Part shown: positions 20,649 to 32,104 of the stretch, piece by piece
How positions within the stretch are numbered: position 1 is the stretch's first letter
Layout: each line of letters opens with the position of its first letter
Assembly: GCF_002009425.1 (NCBI RefSeq)
Contig: NZ_CP019936.1
Location: 4,017,297-4,081,296, forward strand
Source: Thiosocius teredinicola
Lineage (GTDB): Bacteria; Pseudomonadota; Gammaproteobacteria; Chromatiales; Chromatiaceae
Length of the DNA: 64,000 bases
Reading direction: 5' to 3'
Translations under genes and position numbers: made by a program
Notes under the pieces: generated by a model
What the model was told of the DNA's origin: nothing
Database searches by the model: none
What the model saw: only the letters and a program-made list of their open reading frames with translations

Positions 20649-21943
20649 TGCTGCGCAGGCTTGCCTTCCTCGTGTTGCTTATCGCCTGCGTCGTCCTGAG
20701 CGCCGGCGTGAGCGAGCGCTTTGCCCAGCACTGGGATCTGAGCGCCACACGCATCAACTCGCTGAGCAAGTCTGCAGAGCGGGCATTGAGTGCATTGAAA
20801 GAGCCGCTCGAGATCACGGCCTACCTGCCGGACTACCCCGTACAACGCGCCGAGTTTCGCACCTTGCTCAAGCCCTATCTCGATCATCCCAATGGCGCGC
20901 AGCTGCAGTTCGTCGATCCGATCAAAGATCCCGAGGCCGCACGCGCTGCAGATGTTGGCCAGCACGGCGAGTTACATCTGGACGTCGGCGCACGCCACGA
21001 AGTGGTCGCCGTGCCGACCGCCAACGCGATCGACCAGGCATTGAATCGTTTGGCATTGAGCGGTGAACACTGGATCGTGATGTTCAAGGGCCATGGTGAA
21101 GCCGAGGCCGTGGACGAGCCGGGCGGCCTGTTGAGATTCGTCGAACACGCCGAGGAACTGGGCTACCGTGTGGTGTCACTCGACCCGCGTTATGTCGACG
21201 ATATCCCGAAGAATGCCAACGTCCTGTTGATTGCGGCACCCCGGCGTTCCTACGGCGACGAGGTCTATCAGCAGATCGAGCGTTTTCTCGAGCGTGGCGG
21301 CCAACTGTTGTGGCTGAGTGGCGACGATCTGCCCCTGCAGATCAGCGAACGCTTCGCCCTCCAACAGCTTCCAGGGATCATCGTCGACGCAGCGGCGGCC
21401 AAACACGGTCTCAAATCGCCGGATAACGCCGTTGTCGGCGACTACCCAAAGGCGCTGCTACCCCAAGTGCCGGATCGCCCCGCCGTATTCAAGCGCAGCC
21501 ATGCACTGACCATGCAGGACAGCGAAACCCTACAGCAACTGGCCGTACTGCAAAGCAGTCCGCTCAGCTGGAACGAAACGGGCGAGCTGCACGGCAACAT
21601 CTCGCGCGATCCGAATGCCGGTGAACAGGCGGGACCACTGAACGTCGCGATTGCGGTGACGGACACTCGAGGCCAGCCGCCGCGCCGCGCCCTGTTCGTC
21701 GGCGGACCGACGATCTTCACCAACGACCAGATCGGCATCGCGGCCAACCGGACGCTGGCAACCGGCCTGCTGCGTTGGCTTACCGGAAACCAACAACTCG
21801 GCGATACGCGCGTGGCACGTGATCTCGAGGTGCATTGGTCGCCGACACTGGCCGCATCCCTGGCGATTCTGCTGATGGCGGTGTTGCCTATCGTTTATAT
21901 CGGCAGCGGTTTGTGGCTGCGCCGCAGGCGTCGCAAAGCATGA
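20648..21943 (+). CDS. GldG-like ABC auxiliary protein
   Basis: A 431-residue protein anchored by an N-terminal helix (LAFLVLLIACVVLSAGV) and a C-terminal helix (AASLAILLMAVLPIVYIGSGLWL) with an arginine-rich tail. Between them is a periplasmic domain of the ABC_transp_aux type: NSLSKSAERALSALKEPLEI near 35-55 and VLLIAAPRRSYGDEV with FLERGGQLLWLSG near 195-225. The family accompanies GldA/GldF in gliding motility and in many non-gliding bacteria, role unknown. The GTG start shares one base with the permease stop (TAGTG). Confidence 0.85.
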   Translation: MLRRLAFLVLLIACVVLSAGVSERFAQHWDLSATRINSLSKSAERALSALKEPLEITAYLPDYPVQRAEFRTLLKPYLDHPNGAQLQFVDPIKDPEAARAADVGQHGELHLDVGARHEVVAVPTANAIDQALNRLALSGEHWIVMFKGHGEAEAVDEPGGLLRFVEHAEELGYRVVSLDPRYVDDIPKNANVLLIAAPRRSYGDEVYQQIERFLERGGQLLWLSGDDLPLQISERFALQQLPGIIVDAAAAKHGLKSPDNAVVGDYPKALLPQVPDRPAVFKRSHALTMQDSETLQQLAVLQSSPLSWNETGELHGNISRDPNAGEQAGPLNVAIAVTDTRGQPPRRALFVGGPTIFTNDQIGIAANRTLATGLLRWLTGNQQLGDTRVARDLEVHWSPTLAASLAILLMAVLPIVYIGSGLWLRRRRRKA

Positions 21944-22422
21944 ATGCCTGGAGCAGACTCAACCTTGCGCTGGCTGTCGTTGCGGCCGTATTGTTGACGG
22001 CGCTGTTGATGCCGGAAGAGGATGCCGACAACGACCGCCTGCTCGACATCAAGCGCGACACCATCACGTCGCTACGTGTCGAACGCAGCGAACGCCTTGC
22101 CTTGTCGTTCGAGCGCGACGACCGAGGCTGGCGACTGCTGCATCCCGAGGTGGCGCCAGCCGAACTGCAACGCGTCGAACAACTCATCGCAGTAACCCGG
22201 GCTGCCGTGCTGCAGCGTTTTGCCGTGCCCGACGATCTGCAACCCTACGGGCTCAATGCCCCCGCGGCGGTGATGCAGGTCAATCAACAACGCCTGCTGT
22301 TCGGCGATCGCGATCCAAGCCAACGTCACCGCTACGTACTCGTCGGCGATCAGTTGTGCGTGATCGACGACGTGTATTTCAACCTGCTGAAATTGCCGGC
22401 AACCCATTTTCTGCAGCAATAA
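21940..22422 (+). CDS. DUF4340-like anchored protein
   Basis: A 160-residue protein with an N-terminal membrane anchor (LNLALAVVAAVLLTALLMP) and a periplasmic part with a repeat-like layout (ITSLRVERSERLALSFERDDRGWRLL). This arrangement fits the DUF4340 proteins that follow GldG-like genes, though it is shorter than most. ATG overlaps the upstream stop (ATGA), so the four genes from 19192 are all coupled. mutM starts 3 bases after its stop. Function unknown. Confidence 0.72.
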   Translation: MNAWSRLNLALAVVAAVLLTALLMPEEDADNDRLLDIKRDTITSLRVERSERLALSFERDDRGWRLLHPEVAPAELQRVEQLIAVTRAAVLQRFAVPDDLQPYGLNAPAAVMQVNQQRLLFGDRDPSQRHRYVLVGDQLCVIDDVYFNLLKLPATHFLQQ

Positions 22423-22425
22423 GCC

Positions 22426-23235
22426 ATGCCTGAACTGCCCGAGGTCGAAACCACGCGTCGCGGTATCGAACCGCACCTGAGCGGACAGGTGATCAGCGGC
22501 GCCGTCGTTCGCCAGCCGAAACTGCGTTGGCCCGTTCCGGATCTCGCCAAGCTACTGGTGCAGCAGCGGGTTCAATCCGTCGAGCGTCGCGGCAAGTATT
22601 TATTGCTGCGCTTCAACAACGGTACATTGATCATCCATCTGGGCATGTCCGGCAGCTTGCGCGTGCTGCCCGCGGCCACGGCTGCGCGCGCGCACGACCA
22701 TGTCGACCTGCAATTCGGTAAACAGTGTCTGCGATTCCACGATCCGCGGCGCTTCGGCGCGATGCTGTGGACCGATAGCGACCCGCTAAAGCATCCACGT
22801 CTGTGCGACCTGGGACCGGAACCCCTGTCGGACGCGTTCAACAGTGACTACCTGTACCCGATCGCGCGCAAACGCAACATCGCTATCAAGAGCCTGTTGA
22901 TGAACGGACACGTGGTGGTCGGTGTCGGCAACATCTACGCGACCGAGGCACTGTTTGCCGCGGGCATTCATCCACAACGCAGCAGCCATCGCATTTCACG
23001 CCCTCGGCTCGATCGACTCGTTGTAGAGGTGAAGAAGATACTGAGGTACGCCATCGAACGCGGCGGTACAACGCTACGCGACTTTCTCAACGAATCAGGT
23101 CAACCCGGCTACTTTGCGCAGGAGCTGATGGTCTACGGGCGTGCCGGCGAAGCATGTAAGCAATGCGGCAACACCATCAAGACCCGCCAGATCGGTCAAC
23201 GCGCCAGCGCCTTCTGCCCGACCTGCCAGCACTGA
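22426..23235 (+). CDS. mutM: Formamidopyrimidine-DNA glycosylase
   Basis: A 269-residue DNA repair enzyme, normal length. It excises 8-oxoguanine and other oxidised purines and nicks the site. It starts with the catalytic PELPEVETTRRG (N-terminal proline after Met removal), has IHLGMSGSLR near 65-75, the H2TH helices (KSLLMNGHVVVGVGNIYATEAL near 150), and a C-terminal zinc finger CKQCG..CPTC with FCPTC at the end. The gene follows the GldFG-like unit directly, and is convergent with ggt. Confidence 0.97.
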   Translation: MPELPEVETTRRGIEPHLSGQVISGAVVRQPKLRWPVPDLAKLLVQQRVQSVERRGKYLLLRFNNGTLIIHLGMSGSLRVLPAATAARAHDHVDLQFGKQCLRFHDPRRFGAMLWTDSDPLKHPRLCDLGPEPLSDAFNSDYLYPIARKRNIAIKSLLMNGHVVVGVGNIYATEALFAAGIHPQRSSHRISRPRLDRLVVEVKKILRYAIERGGTTLRDFLNESGQPGYFAQELMVYGRAGEACKQCGNTIKTRQIGQRASAFCPTCQH

Positions 23236-23276
23236 CGCGCTCATCGCCCGCAACCCGCGTGCGGTAGACCTTGCGA

Positions 23277-25765
<2,489 letters not shown>

Positions 25766-25831
25766 TCAGAACGGGCTCCGCGAACGGATTACCCTTCCCA
25801 ATCCTCGCTAATAAGTATTGAACTGATCATT

Positions 25832-26398
25832 CTACCCCGCGATGTTGCGCCGCAACAATCTATGCGCCGATTGCCCGGCTTTTCCTTCGCGGTGAATTGA
25901 CCATGCAGCCGGCAGGGTTGGCCAGGGCCGTTTCGCATCCTGTTCAAGATAGACCATGGCATGGGAAGTCAACCAACCGTGGGTTTCGAGCAACGCGCAA
26001 ACCGGCTCGATGAGCGCGTCGGCGAACGGTGGATCGACAAAAACGAGGTCGTAGGGGGCATCGGGCGCGGTCCGCAGCAGCTGTAGGGCATTGCCGTGGA
26101 TCACCTCGACTCTGTCTTGCTCACCGAGCAACTCGGCGTTGCCGCGCAGACGTTGCGCCGCCGCACGGTGCTGTTCAACTGCACAGAGATAGACCGCACC
26201 ACGCGACACTGCCTCAAATCCGAGGGCGCCGCTGCCGGCGAATAGGTCGAGACATCGCGAACCGTTGATGTTCGCTTGCAGCCAGTTGAAGAGCGTCTCG
26301 CGTACCCGGTCGGGTGTCGGGCGAAGACCGCGACCGGGAATGAACTGCAGACGACGGCCGCGATGGCGGCCGCCGATGATACGAACCTGATTCGCCAA
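25832..26398 (-). CDS. rsmD: 16S rRNA (guanine(966)-N2)-methyltransferase
   Basis: A 188-residue SAM-dependent methyltransferase. It begins VRIIGGRHRGRRLQF, has the family signature RPTPDRVRETLFNWL, then the SAM motif CLDLFAGSGALGFEA (about 49-63) and the catalytic DLVFVDPPF. It modifies G966 in the small-subunit rRNA. The only plausible start is a TTG at 26398: the preceding in-frame TGA is the stop of the M16 peptidase gene, one codon earlier. Reinitiation after that stop is likely. Confidence 0.92.
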   Translation of the reverse strand: MANQVRIIGGRHRGRRLQFIPGRGLRPTPDRVRETLFNWLQANINGSRCLDLFAGSGALGFEAVSRGAVYLCAVEQHRAAAQRLRGNAELLGEQDRVEVIHGNALQLLRTAPDAPYDLVFVDPPFADALIEPVCALLETHGWLTSHAMVYLEQDAKRPWPTLPAAWSIHREGKAGQSAHRLLRRNIAG

Positions 26399-26401
26399 CC
26401 G

Positions 26402-27700
26402 TCAGCCGCTGCCGCCGACGATGACCGCAATACCCGCCAGGGCATCGATGCGACGACGAAACGCGTCGCGCACTTTCTCGACGTCTACGGCCGCCATCTT
26501 GTCGGTCAGCGTATCCAGCCAATCGAGCGGGTAGTCGTAAAAGCCCATCATCGCCAGATACTCGACGATCTTGCCGTTGCTCGAGATACGCAACGGGAAA
26601 CCGCCGATCAGGTTCTGCTTGGCTGCTTCCAGTTCTTCTTCGGACGGACCCTGCTCGACGAAGCGGTTCAGCGTCTCGCGCATCACCTTCAATGCCTCGT
26701 CGGCCTTCTCGTTCTTGGTCTGTGCAACCATCAGGAACGGGCCATCGACGCGCATCGGGCTGAAGTAGCTGTAGACGCTGTACGACAGGCCACGCTTGTT
26801 GCGCACCTCTTCAGCGAGGGTCGACACCAACGAACCGCCGCCCAACACGTGGTTGCCGACGTACAAGGCGATGTAATCCGGATCGTGGCGCGCCATGCCC
26901 GCCTGGCCGAGAAAGATATGTGTCTGCGACGACGGAAACTTCTCGCGCAGTTCGGTGCTGTTGACTGGCGGCGGAGGCGGCAGCGCCGGCGCATGCTCAC
27001 CCGCGGGCAACCCGGCGGTTACACGCTCGGCAATCTGTTCTGCGGCCTCGCGATTGACCGCGCCGACAACGGCGACGATTGCATTACCGGCGACATAGTA
27101 TTTCTCATGGAACTTTAAGAGGTCATCGCGCGTGATTTCGGCGAGCGACTCTTTATCGCCGTCCGGCGAATGCGCATAGGGATGATTGCCATACAACGCT
27201 TCGAAGAAACGTCGCTTGGCCACGCCGCTGGGCGACTGCAAGGTACGCCGCAGGCCGATCTGCATCTGTTGACGGATACGCGCGACCGCGTCATCGGCGA
27301 ACCGAGGTTTGGCCAGCACCGCCGCGACGCTCTCCAGCGCGACATTCAATACCGCGTCGTCGGTCAGGCTGCGCAGGCTCACCCATGCCATGTCACGCAG
27401 CGAACCGTTGCTGAGTTCGATGCCGCGCTCTTCCAGGCGCAGCGCCAAGGCATCGGCATCCCACTCCCCTGCACCCTCGGTCAGCACCGCATTGGTGAAT
27501 TGCGCCAGACCCGGCAGTTCGCCGTCACGCGCACTGCCGGCATCGAACACGACGCGCACGTCGACCATCGGCAGATCGGGGGCATGCACATACATCACCT
27601 TGGTACCTGCCGGCGTCTGCCAGGATTCGACCTTCGGTCCCGCGTAGACATAACCGCAGAAGAAAACTACGGCGACCAACAACCAACGCTTAGCTACCAT
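26402..27700 (-). CDS. M16 family peptidase, non-catalytic partner
   Basis: A 432-residue M16 (insulinase-like) protein with a signal peptide (AKRWLLVAVVFFCGYVYA). The position where catalytic members have HxxEH reads GLAQFTNAVLTEG, so the zinc site is missing; the second-domain features (KRGLSYSVYSYFSP, QNLIGGFPLRISSN) remain. It probably pairs with the catalytic protein encoded immediately upstream, as in other M16B heterodimers. The ATG has a GGGAGG site and lies 11 bases inside the upstream gene. Confidence 0.88.
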   Translation of the reverse strand: MVAKRWLLVAVVFFCGYVYAGPKVESWQTPAGTKVMYVHAPDLPMVDVRVVFDAGSARDGELPGLAQFTNAVLTEGAGEWDADALALRLEERGIELSNGSLRDMAWVSLRSLTDDAVLNVALESVAAVLAKPRFADDAVARIRQQMQIGLRRTLQSPSGVAKRRFFEALYGNHPYAHSPDGDKESLAEITRDDLLKFHEKYYVAGNAIVAVVGAVNREAAEQIAERVTAGLPAGEHAPALPPPPPVNSTELREKFPSSQTHIFLGQAGMARHDPDYIALYVGNHVLGGGSLVSTLAEEVRNKRGLSYSVYSYFSPMRVDGPFLMVAQTKNEKADEALKVMRETLNRFVEQGPSEEELEAAKQNLIGGFPLRISSNGKIVEYLAMMGFYDYPLDWLDTLTDKMAAVDVEKVRDAFRRRIDALAGIAVIVGGSG

Positions 27701-29066
27701 GACGACCTCCCATCGAGGTGACCGCACGTGGCTGCGTTTGCTCCATCGGTAACGGCACCAGGGTTGCCACCGTCAGGTTGCTGTCCACCAGGTAACGCTG
27801 CGCCACCGTGCGCACCTGCTCCGGCGTAACCGCCTTGAGTTTATCGATCTCGGTCTTGATCAGACGCCAGTCCAGGCCGATCGTCTCGAGCATGCCGATC
27901 TCGGTCGCCTGGTAGAACAAGGAGTCCGCCTGATACACCTTGGCGGCAACCGCCTGCGTGACGACGCGCTGCAACTCAGCCTGATCGATCAGTTCATTGC
28001 GTAGCTTGGCGATCTCACCGCGCAGTTCCCCTTCGAGATCGGCAAGCGTGTGTCCGTCGGTCGGCGTACCATCGAGCAACAGCATACCGGGTAGACGGCT
28101 GTAAGCGCCGTACTCGGCGCCGGCCGAAGCCGCGATACCGCCGCCCCTGACCAGGTCACGCGACAAGCGTGCGCTACTGCCACCATCGAGCACGCTGGAC
28201 AGAACGTACAGCGCATAGGGCTCCCATTCCTCTTCGGCCTGCCCAACCATCGGTGTCTTGTAGCCCATCAGCAGATAAGGCTGCTGCGCCGGCACTTTGA
28301 CCTCGACCCGCGTCTCACCACTCTGTTCAGGCTCTGCCGCCGGCTTCAGTGGCGGGATATCGCTGCCGCGCAATGGCCCGAAATGACGCTCCGCCATCGC
28401 CATGACCTCGTCCGGCTGAACATCGCCGACCACCACCAGCGTGGCGTTGTTCGGCGCGTACCACTTGCGGTACCAGGCGGCCAGATCGTCCAGTGTCATG
28501 TGATCCAGGTCATTCATCCAACCGATCACCGGATTGCGATAAGGCGATGCGCGCCACGCAACGGCGTTGAACTGTTCGTACACCTTGCCGGTCGGCTTGT
28601 CTTCGGTGCGCAGGCGACGCTCCTCCTTGACCACCTCGATCTCTTTGGCGAACTCGTCGGCATTCAGCAGCAGGTTACGCATGCGGTCGGCTTCGAGTTC
28701 CAAGGCTTTTTCGAGGTGCTCGACCGACAGCGTTTCGTAATACGCCGTGTAGTCCCGGCTGGTAAACGCGTTCTCTTCACCACCGAGGGCCGATACCGTC
28801 TTCGAGAACTCGCCCGGCCCCACCTGCTCGGTACCCTTGAACATCATGTGCTCGAGGGCATGTGAAACGCCGGTGACGCCATCCGGCTCATAGCTGGAAC
28901 CCACCCGGTACCAGACCTGGCTGACCACGACCGGCGCCCGGTGATCTTCCTTGACGATCACTTTCATACCGTTGCCGAGCTTGAACTCGCTGACTTGTGC
29001 AATGGCCGGCAGACAGGCGACGGCCAACACGGCGAACATGAATCGGGAAAAGACTGTCGTTGTCAT
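27690..29066 (-). CDS. M16 family zinc metallopeptidase, catalytic partner
   Basis: A 458-residue secreted or periplasmic peptidase with an N-terminal signal sequence (FMFAVLAVACLPAIAQ). The zinc motif is intact: SHALEHMMFKGT (HxxEH near residue 67) with the second glutamate downstream in YETLSVEHLEKALELEADRM, and the KEERR motif. It is the catalytic half of a likely heterodimer with the next gene. Function by analogy is degradation of unknown peptides. The ATG has a TGGAG site 5 bases upstream. Divergent from ftsY. Confidence 0.9.
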   Translation of the reverse strand: MTTTVFSRFMFAVLAVACLPAIAQVSEFKLGNGMKVIVKEDHRAPVVVSQVWYRVGSSYEPDGVTGVSHALEHMMFKGTEQVGPGEFSKTVSALGGEENAFTSRDYTAYYETLSVEHLEKALELEADRMRNLLLNADEFAKEIEVVKEERRLRTEDKPTGKVYEQFNAVAWRASPYRNPVIGWMNDLDHMTLDDLAAWYRKWYAPNNATLVVVGDVQPDEVMAMAERHFGPLRGSDIPPLKPAAEPEQSGETRVEVKVPAQQPYLLMGYKTPMVGQAEEEWEPYALYVLSSVLDGGSSARLSRDLVRGGGIAASAGAEYGAYSRLPGMLLLDGTPTDGHTLADLEGELRGEIAKLRNELIDQAELQRVVTQAVAAKVYQADSLFYQATEIGMLETIGLDWRLIKTEIDKLKAVTPEQVRTVAQRYLVDSNLTVATLVPLPMEQTQPRAVTSMGGRHGS

Positions 29067-29251
29067 CAAGGCTCCAGGGTGCGGCGGCAGCGGTACGGGT
29101 GGTACGATGCGCTGCGTCATTTATTTAAGTTGTATTCGCCGTGGCGGATGGCGATTCTGGCAAGTCAGCCGATCGGCATCAACCGCCCAGGCGTGAGTAT
29201 CCTGCGCAAATCGACCACCAGGTTGCGCGACAGTTCCCACAGACGGAAACA

Positions 29252-30235
29252 ATGTTCGGATTCGGCAGAAACAAAAACCCGGAAAAACCCGCAGAAAAGG
29301 CAGCAGAAGAAGACAAGCCTAAAGGCTTGTTCTCGCGCCTGCGTGCCGGCCTTGCACGCACGCGGGCGAACCTCAGCGACGCCCTCGGCGACCTGCTCAG
29401 CGGCAAGCGGCAGATCGATGACGACCTGCTCGAAGAGCTCGAAACCCTGTTGCTGACCGCGGATGTCGGGGTCGATGCCACACGGCGCATCATCGACGAC
29501 CTCACCGCGCGCGTGCGGCGCAAGGAACTCGCCGACCCCGAGGCACTCGGCGCGGCGCTGCGCAGCCAGTTGACCGATATCCTGCAATCGATCGATGCAC
29601 CGGTTAAACAGCCGGCGGCGGGACGCCCACAGGTCATCCTGATGGTCGGCATCAACGGCGCCGGCAAAACCACAACCATCGGCAAGCTGGCGCGTCGCCT
29701 CAAAGAAGAAGGCCAGAGCGTGATGCTGGCGGCCGGCGATACCTTTCGCGCCGCGGCCGTCGAACAGTTGCAGACCTGGGGGGAACGCAACGGCATTCCG
29801 GTGGTCGCCCAGGCGACGGGTGCCGATGCCGCATCGGTTATCTACGATGCACTTGAAGCTGCAACGGCGCGCAAGGTCGACGTGCTGATCGCCGATACCG
29901 CCGGCCGCCTGCACACCAAGAGCAACCTGATGGACGAACTGACCAAGATCAGCCGCGTCATGAAAAAGATCGACCCCGAGGCGCCGCACGAGGTGATGCT
30001 GGTGGTCGATGCAGGCACCGGTCAGAACGCGCTCAACCAGGCGGTGGAGTTCCATCAGGCGGTCGGCCTGACCGGTATCACATTGACCAAGCTCGACGGC
30101 ACGGCCAAAGGCGGCATCATCTTCGCCATCGGCGATCGCGTCGGCGTGCCGATCCGTTTTATCGGTGTCGGCGAGTCGATCGAAGACCTGCGACCGTTCG
30201 ATGCGGGCGAGTTCGTCAAGGCGCTGTTTGAATAA
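29252..30235 (+). CDS. ftsY: Signal recognition particle receptor FtsY
   Basis: A 327-residue SRP GTPase. A short charged N-terminal region (A domain) is followed by the N domain and the G domain. The G1 loop is GINGAGKTTTIGKL (near residue 130), then AAGDTFRAAAVEQL, the DTAGRLHTKSNLM G3 region, and TKLDGTAKGG (G4). It docks ribosome-SRP complexes on the inner membrane. The A domain is much shorter than in E. coli. Starts the ftsYEX operon; ftsE follows after 18 bases. Confidence 0.97.
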   Translation: MFGFGRNKNPEKPAEKAAEEDKPKGLFSRLRAGLARTRANLSDALGDLLSGKRQIDDDLLEELETLLLTADVGVDATRRIIDDLTARVRRKELADPEALGAALRSQLTDILQSIDAPVKQPAAGRPQVILMVGINGAGKTTTIGKLARRLKEEGQSVMLAAGDTFRAAAVEQLQTWGERNGIPVVAQATGADAASVIYDALEAATARKVDVLIADTAGRLHTKSNLMDELTKISRVMKKIDPEAPHEVMLVVDAGTGQNALNQAVEFHQAVGLTGITLTKLDGTAKGGIIFAIGDRVGVPIRFIGVGESIEDLRPFDAGEFVKALFE

Positions 30236-30253
30236 GGAACGGGCACTGACGCA

Positions 30254-30931
30254 GTGATTCGCTTCGATAATGTCGCCAAGCGCTATGCCACGGGCCACGA
30301 AGGCCTGTCGGGGGTAGACCTGCATCTCGAACCCGGCGAGATGGCCTTCGTCACCGGCCATTCAGGCGCCGGCAAAAGCACCCTGCTCAAGCTGATCGGC
30401 CTGCTCGAACGCGCCACGCGCGGCCAGGTCTGGGTCAACGGCCGCAACCTGAACAAGCTCAAGAATCGCGATGTGCCCTACCACCGTCGCGAGGTCGGCA
30501 TGATCTTCCAGGATCACCGGCTGCTGCACGATCGCACCGTGTTCGACAATATCGCGCTGCCGCTGGTGGTCGCCGGCATGGGTCACGGCGAGATTAAGCG
30601 CCGGGTTCGCGCGGCGCTCGACAAGGTCGGTCTGCTGAAGAAAGAGAAGGTGTTCCCGATTACCCTGTCCGGGGGCGAACAGCAGCGCGTCGGTATCGCG
30701 CGTGCACTGGTCAGCAAGCCGCCGGTTCTGCTGGCCGACGAACCAACCGGCAACCTCGACCCCGACTTGTCGCGTGAGATCATGGAACTGTTCCTGCAGT
30801 TCAATCAGGTCGGCGTGACGCTGTTGATCGCCACCCACGATGTCGAACTGGTCGACCGACTGGGTAAACGCATCGTCAACCTGCGTAACGGCCGGGTTGC
30901 CGCCGATACCGGCGACGAGGCGGACGACTGA
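30254..30931 (+). CDS. ftsE: Cell division ATP-binding protein FtsE
   Basis: A 225-residue ABC ATPase. Walker A GHSGAGKST (about 35-43), Q-loop EVGMIFQDHRLL, signature LSGGEQQRVGIARA near 138 and Walker B VLLADEPTGNLDP near 158 are present. With FtsX it activates periplasmic peptidoglycan hydrolases at the septum. The start is a GTG. The stop overlaps the ftsX ATG (TGATG). Confidence 0.97.
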   Translation: MIRFDNVAKRYATGHEGLSGVDLHLEPGEMAFVTGHSGAGKSTLLKLIGLLERATRGQVWVNGRNLNKLKNRDVPYHRREVGMIFQDHRLLHDRTVFDNIALPLVVAGMGHGEIKRRVRAALDKVGLLKKEKVFPITLSGGEQQRVGIARALVSKPPVLLADEPTGNLDPDLSREIMELFLQFNQVGVTLLIATHDVELVDRLGKRIVNLRNGRVAADTGDEADD

Positions 30932-31890
30932 TGGCCGGCCGCAAAAAGAGCAGCGGATTCAAACGCAACCGCAGCCCGAGCACCTGGCTGCTGCGGCACG
31001 CACAGATGTCGCTGGCTTCGCTCGGCCGCTTGAGCAGGAGCCCGGTCAGCACACTGATGACCGCAGCGGTGATCGGCATCGCGCTGGCGCTGCCGAGCGG
31101 CCTGCACCTGATGGTCGACAACGTGCGCGGCATCAGCAGTACCTGGGAAGGCAGCGCGAGTATCTCGCTGTTCCTCAACGAAGCGGTCAGCAACGAACAG
31201 GCCGAAGCCGTGCGTGCCCAGGTCGCCCAGCGCGGCGATGTGGCGGAAACGCGCCTGATCGACCGTGACAAGGCGCTCGCCGAGTTCCGCACCCTGTCGG
31301 GATTCGGCGAAGCGATCGAACTGCTCGACAGCAACCCCCTGCCGCCCGTGGTGATCGTGCGCCCGAGCGAGAATGTGCAAGGTACCGAAGCCGTCGGCCG
31401 CATGGCGGATGAGCTGCAGGCCTACCGCGAGATCGACATCGCCCAGGTCGATCTGCAGTGGGTTGCGCGCCTGACTGCGATCACCGGCACGATCGAACGT
31501 GCGGTGATGATCCTCGCCGCCTTGCTCGGCGGCGCCGTGCTGCTGATCGTCGGCAACACCATCCGCCTCGAAATCCAGAATCGGCACAGCGAGATCGAGA
31601 TCGTGAAACTGGTCGGCGGCACCGACGCCTTCATCCGCCGCCCGTTCCTCTACGAGGGTCTGTGGTACGGCCTGCTGGGTGCCACGATTGCGCTGTTGCT
31701 GGTGCTGATCTCGCTGTATCTGCTCGCCGGCCCGGTGCAACGTCTCGCAGGCCTGTACGAATCGGATTTCTCCCTCGCGTTGATCGACCCACTCAGTCTG
31801 GCCGGCGTGTTGCTCGGCGGTCCGCTGCTCGGCCTCGCCGGCGCCTGGCTGGCGGTCGGTCGCCATCTGGCCGACGTGCAACCCGAATAA
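30931..31890 (+). CDS. ftsX: Cell division protein FtsX
   Basis: A 319-residue permease-like protein: cytosolic basic tail (KKSSGFKRNRSPSTW), first helix (LMTAAVIGIALALPSGLHLMV), a periplasmic loop of about 120 residues with the FtsX fold (ISLFLNEAVSNEQAEAV), then three C-terminal helices around VMILAALLGGAVLLIVGNTIRLEIQNR and the final transmembrane segment. It transmits the ATPase cycle of FtsE to septal hydrolases. It ends the operon; a structured region follows. Confidence 0.96.
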   Translation: MAGRKKSSGFKRNRSPSTWLLRHAQMSLASLGRLSRSPVSTLMTAAVIGIALALPSGLHLMVDNVRGISSTWEGSASISLFLNEAVSNEQAEAVRAQVAQRGDVAETRLIDRDKALAEFRTLSGFGEAIELLDSNPLPPVVIVRPSENVQGTEAVGRMADELQAYREIDIAQVDLQWVARLTAITGTIERAVMILAALLGGAVLLIVGNTIRLEIQNRHSEIEIVKLVGGTDAFIRRPFLYEGLWYGLLGATIALLLVLISLYLLAGPVQRLAGLYESDFSLALIDPLSLAGVLLGGPLLGLAGAWLAVGRHLADVQPE

Positions 31891-31967
31891 CTAGGCCGGG
31901 CGGTGCCGCGGCCTGGGTGACATCCTTCGCACATCCGCACTAAACATTTCGCAGAAGGGCCCGTTAA

Positions 31968-32012
31968 GGCGCTGAGCGTTCGCGCGATACCCGTCCGAGC
32001 GGGTCGAGCGCC
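31968..32012 (+). terminator. Nested hairpin after ftsX, possible terminator
   Basis: ACCCG/CGGGT (31989-32004) lies inside GGCGCT/AGCGCC (31968-32012). A weak A/T-rich stretch follows rather than a U run, so termination strength is uncertain. Confidence 0.35.
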
Positions 32013-32054
32013 ACAATATATTTAATATTGATATCAAATAGTTAGACAACCGGC

Positions 32055-32083
32055 GGAACTTTGACGCCTGGTTAGCACTCTTA
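32055..32083 (+). promoter_or_regulatory. Sigma-E-like promoter of rpoH
   Basis: GGAACTT (32055-32061), the classic sigma-E -35, is followed after 17 bases by TCTTA (32079-32083), close to the TCTGA-type -10. Known rpoH genes have a sigma-E-driven promoter. Spacing is one base longer than the most common 16. Confidence 0.5.
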
Positions 32084-32098
32084 CCCGCGGACTGCTAA
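32072..32098 (+). promoter_or_regulatory. CIRCE operator (HrcA site) 1 upstream of rpoH
   Basis: TTAGCACTC, nine bases, then GACTGCTAA. The CIRCE consensus is TTAGCACTC-N9-GAGTGCTAA, so the left half is perfect and the right differs at one base. It covers the -10 of the sigma-E-like promoter and most of a sigma-70-like pair TTAGCA / TAAAAT (32072-32077, 32096-32101, 18-base spacer). Confidence 0.75.
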
Positions 32099-32104
32099 AA
32101 TGCA

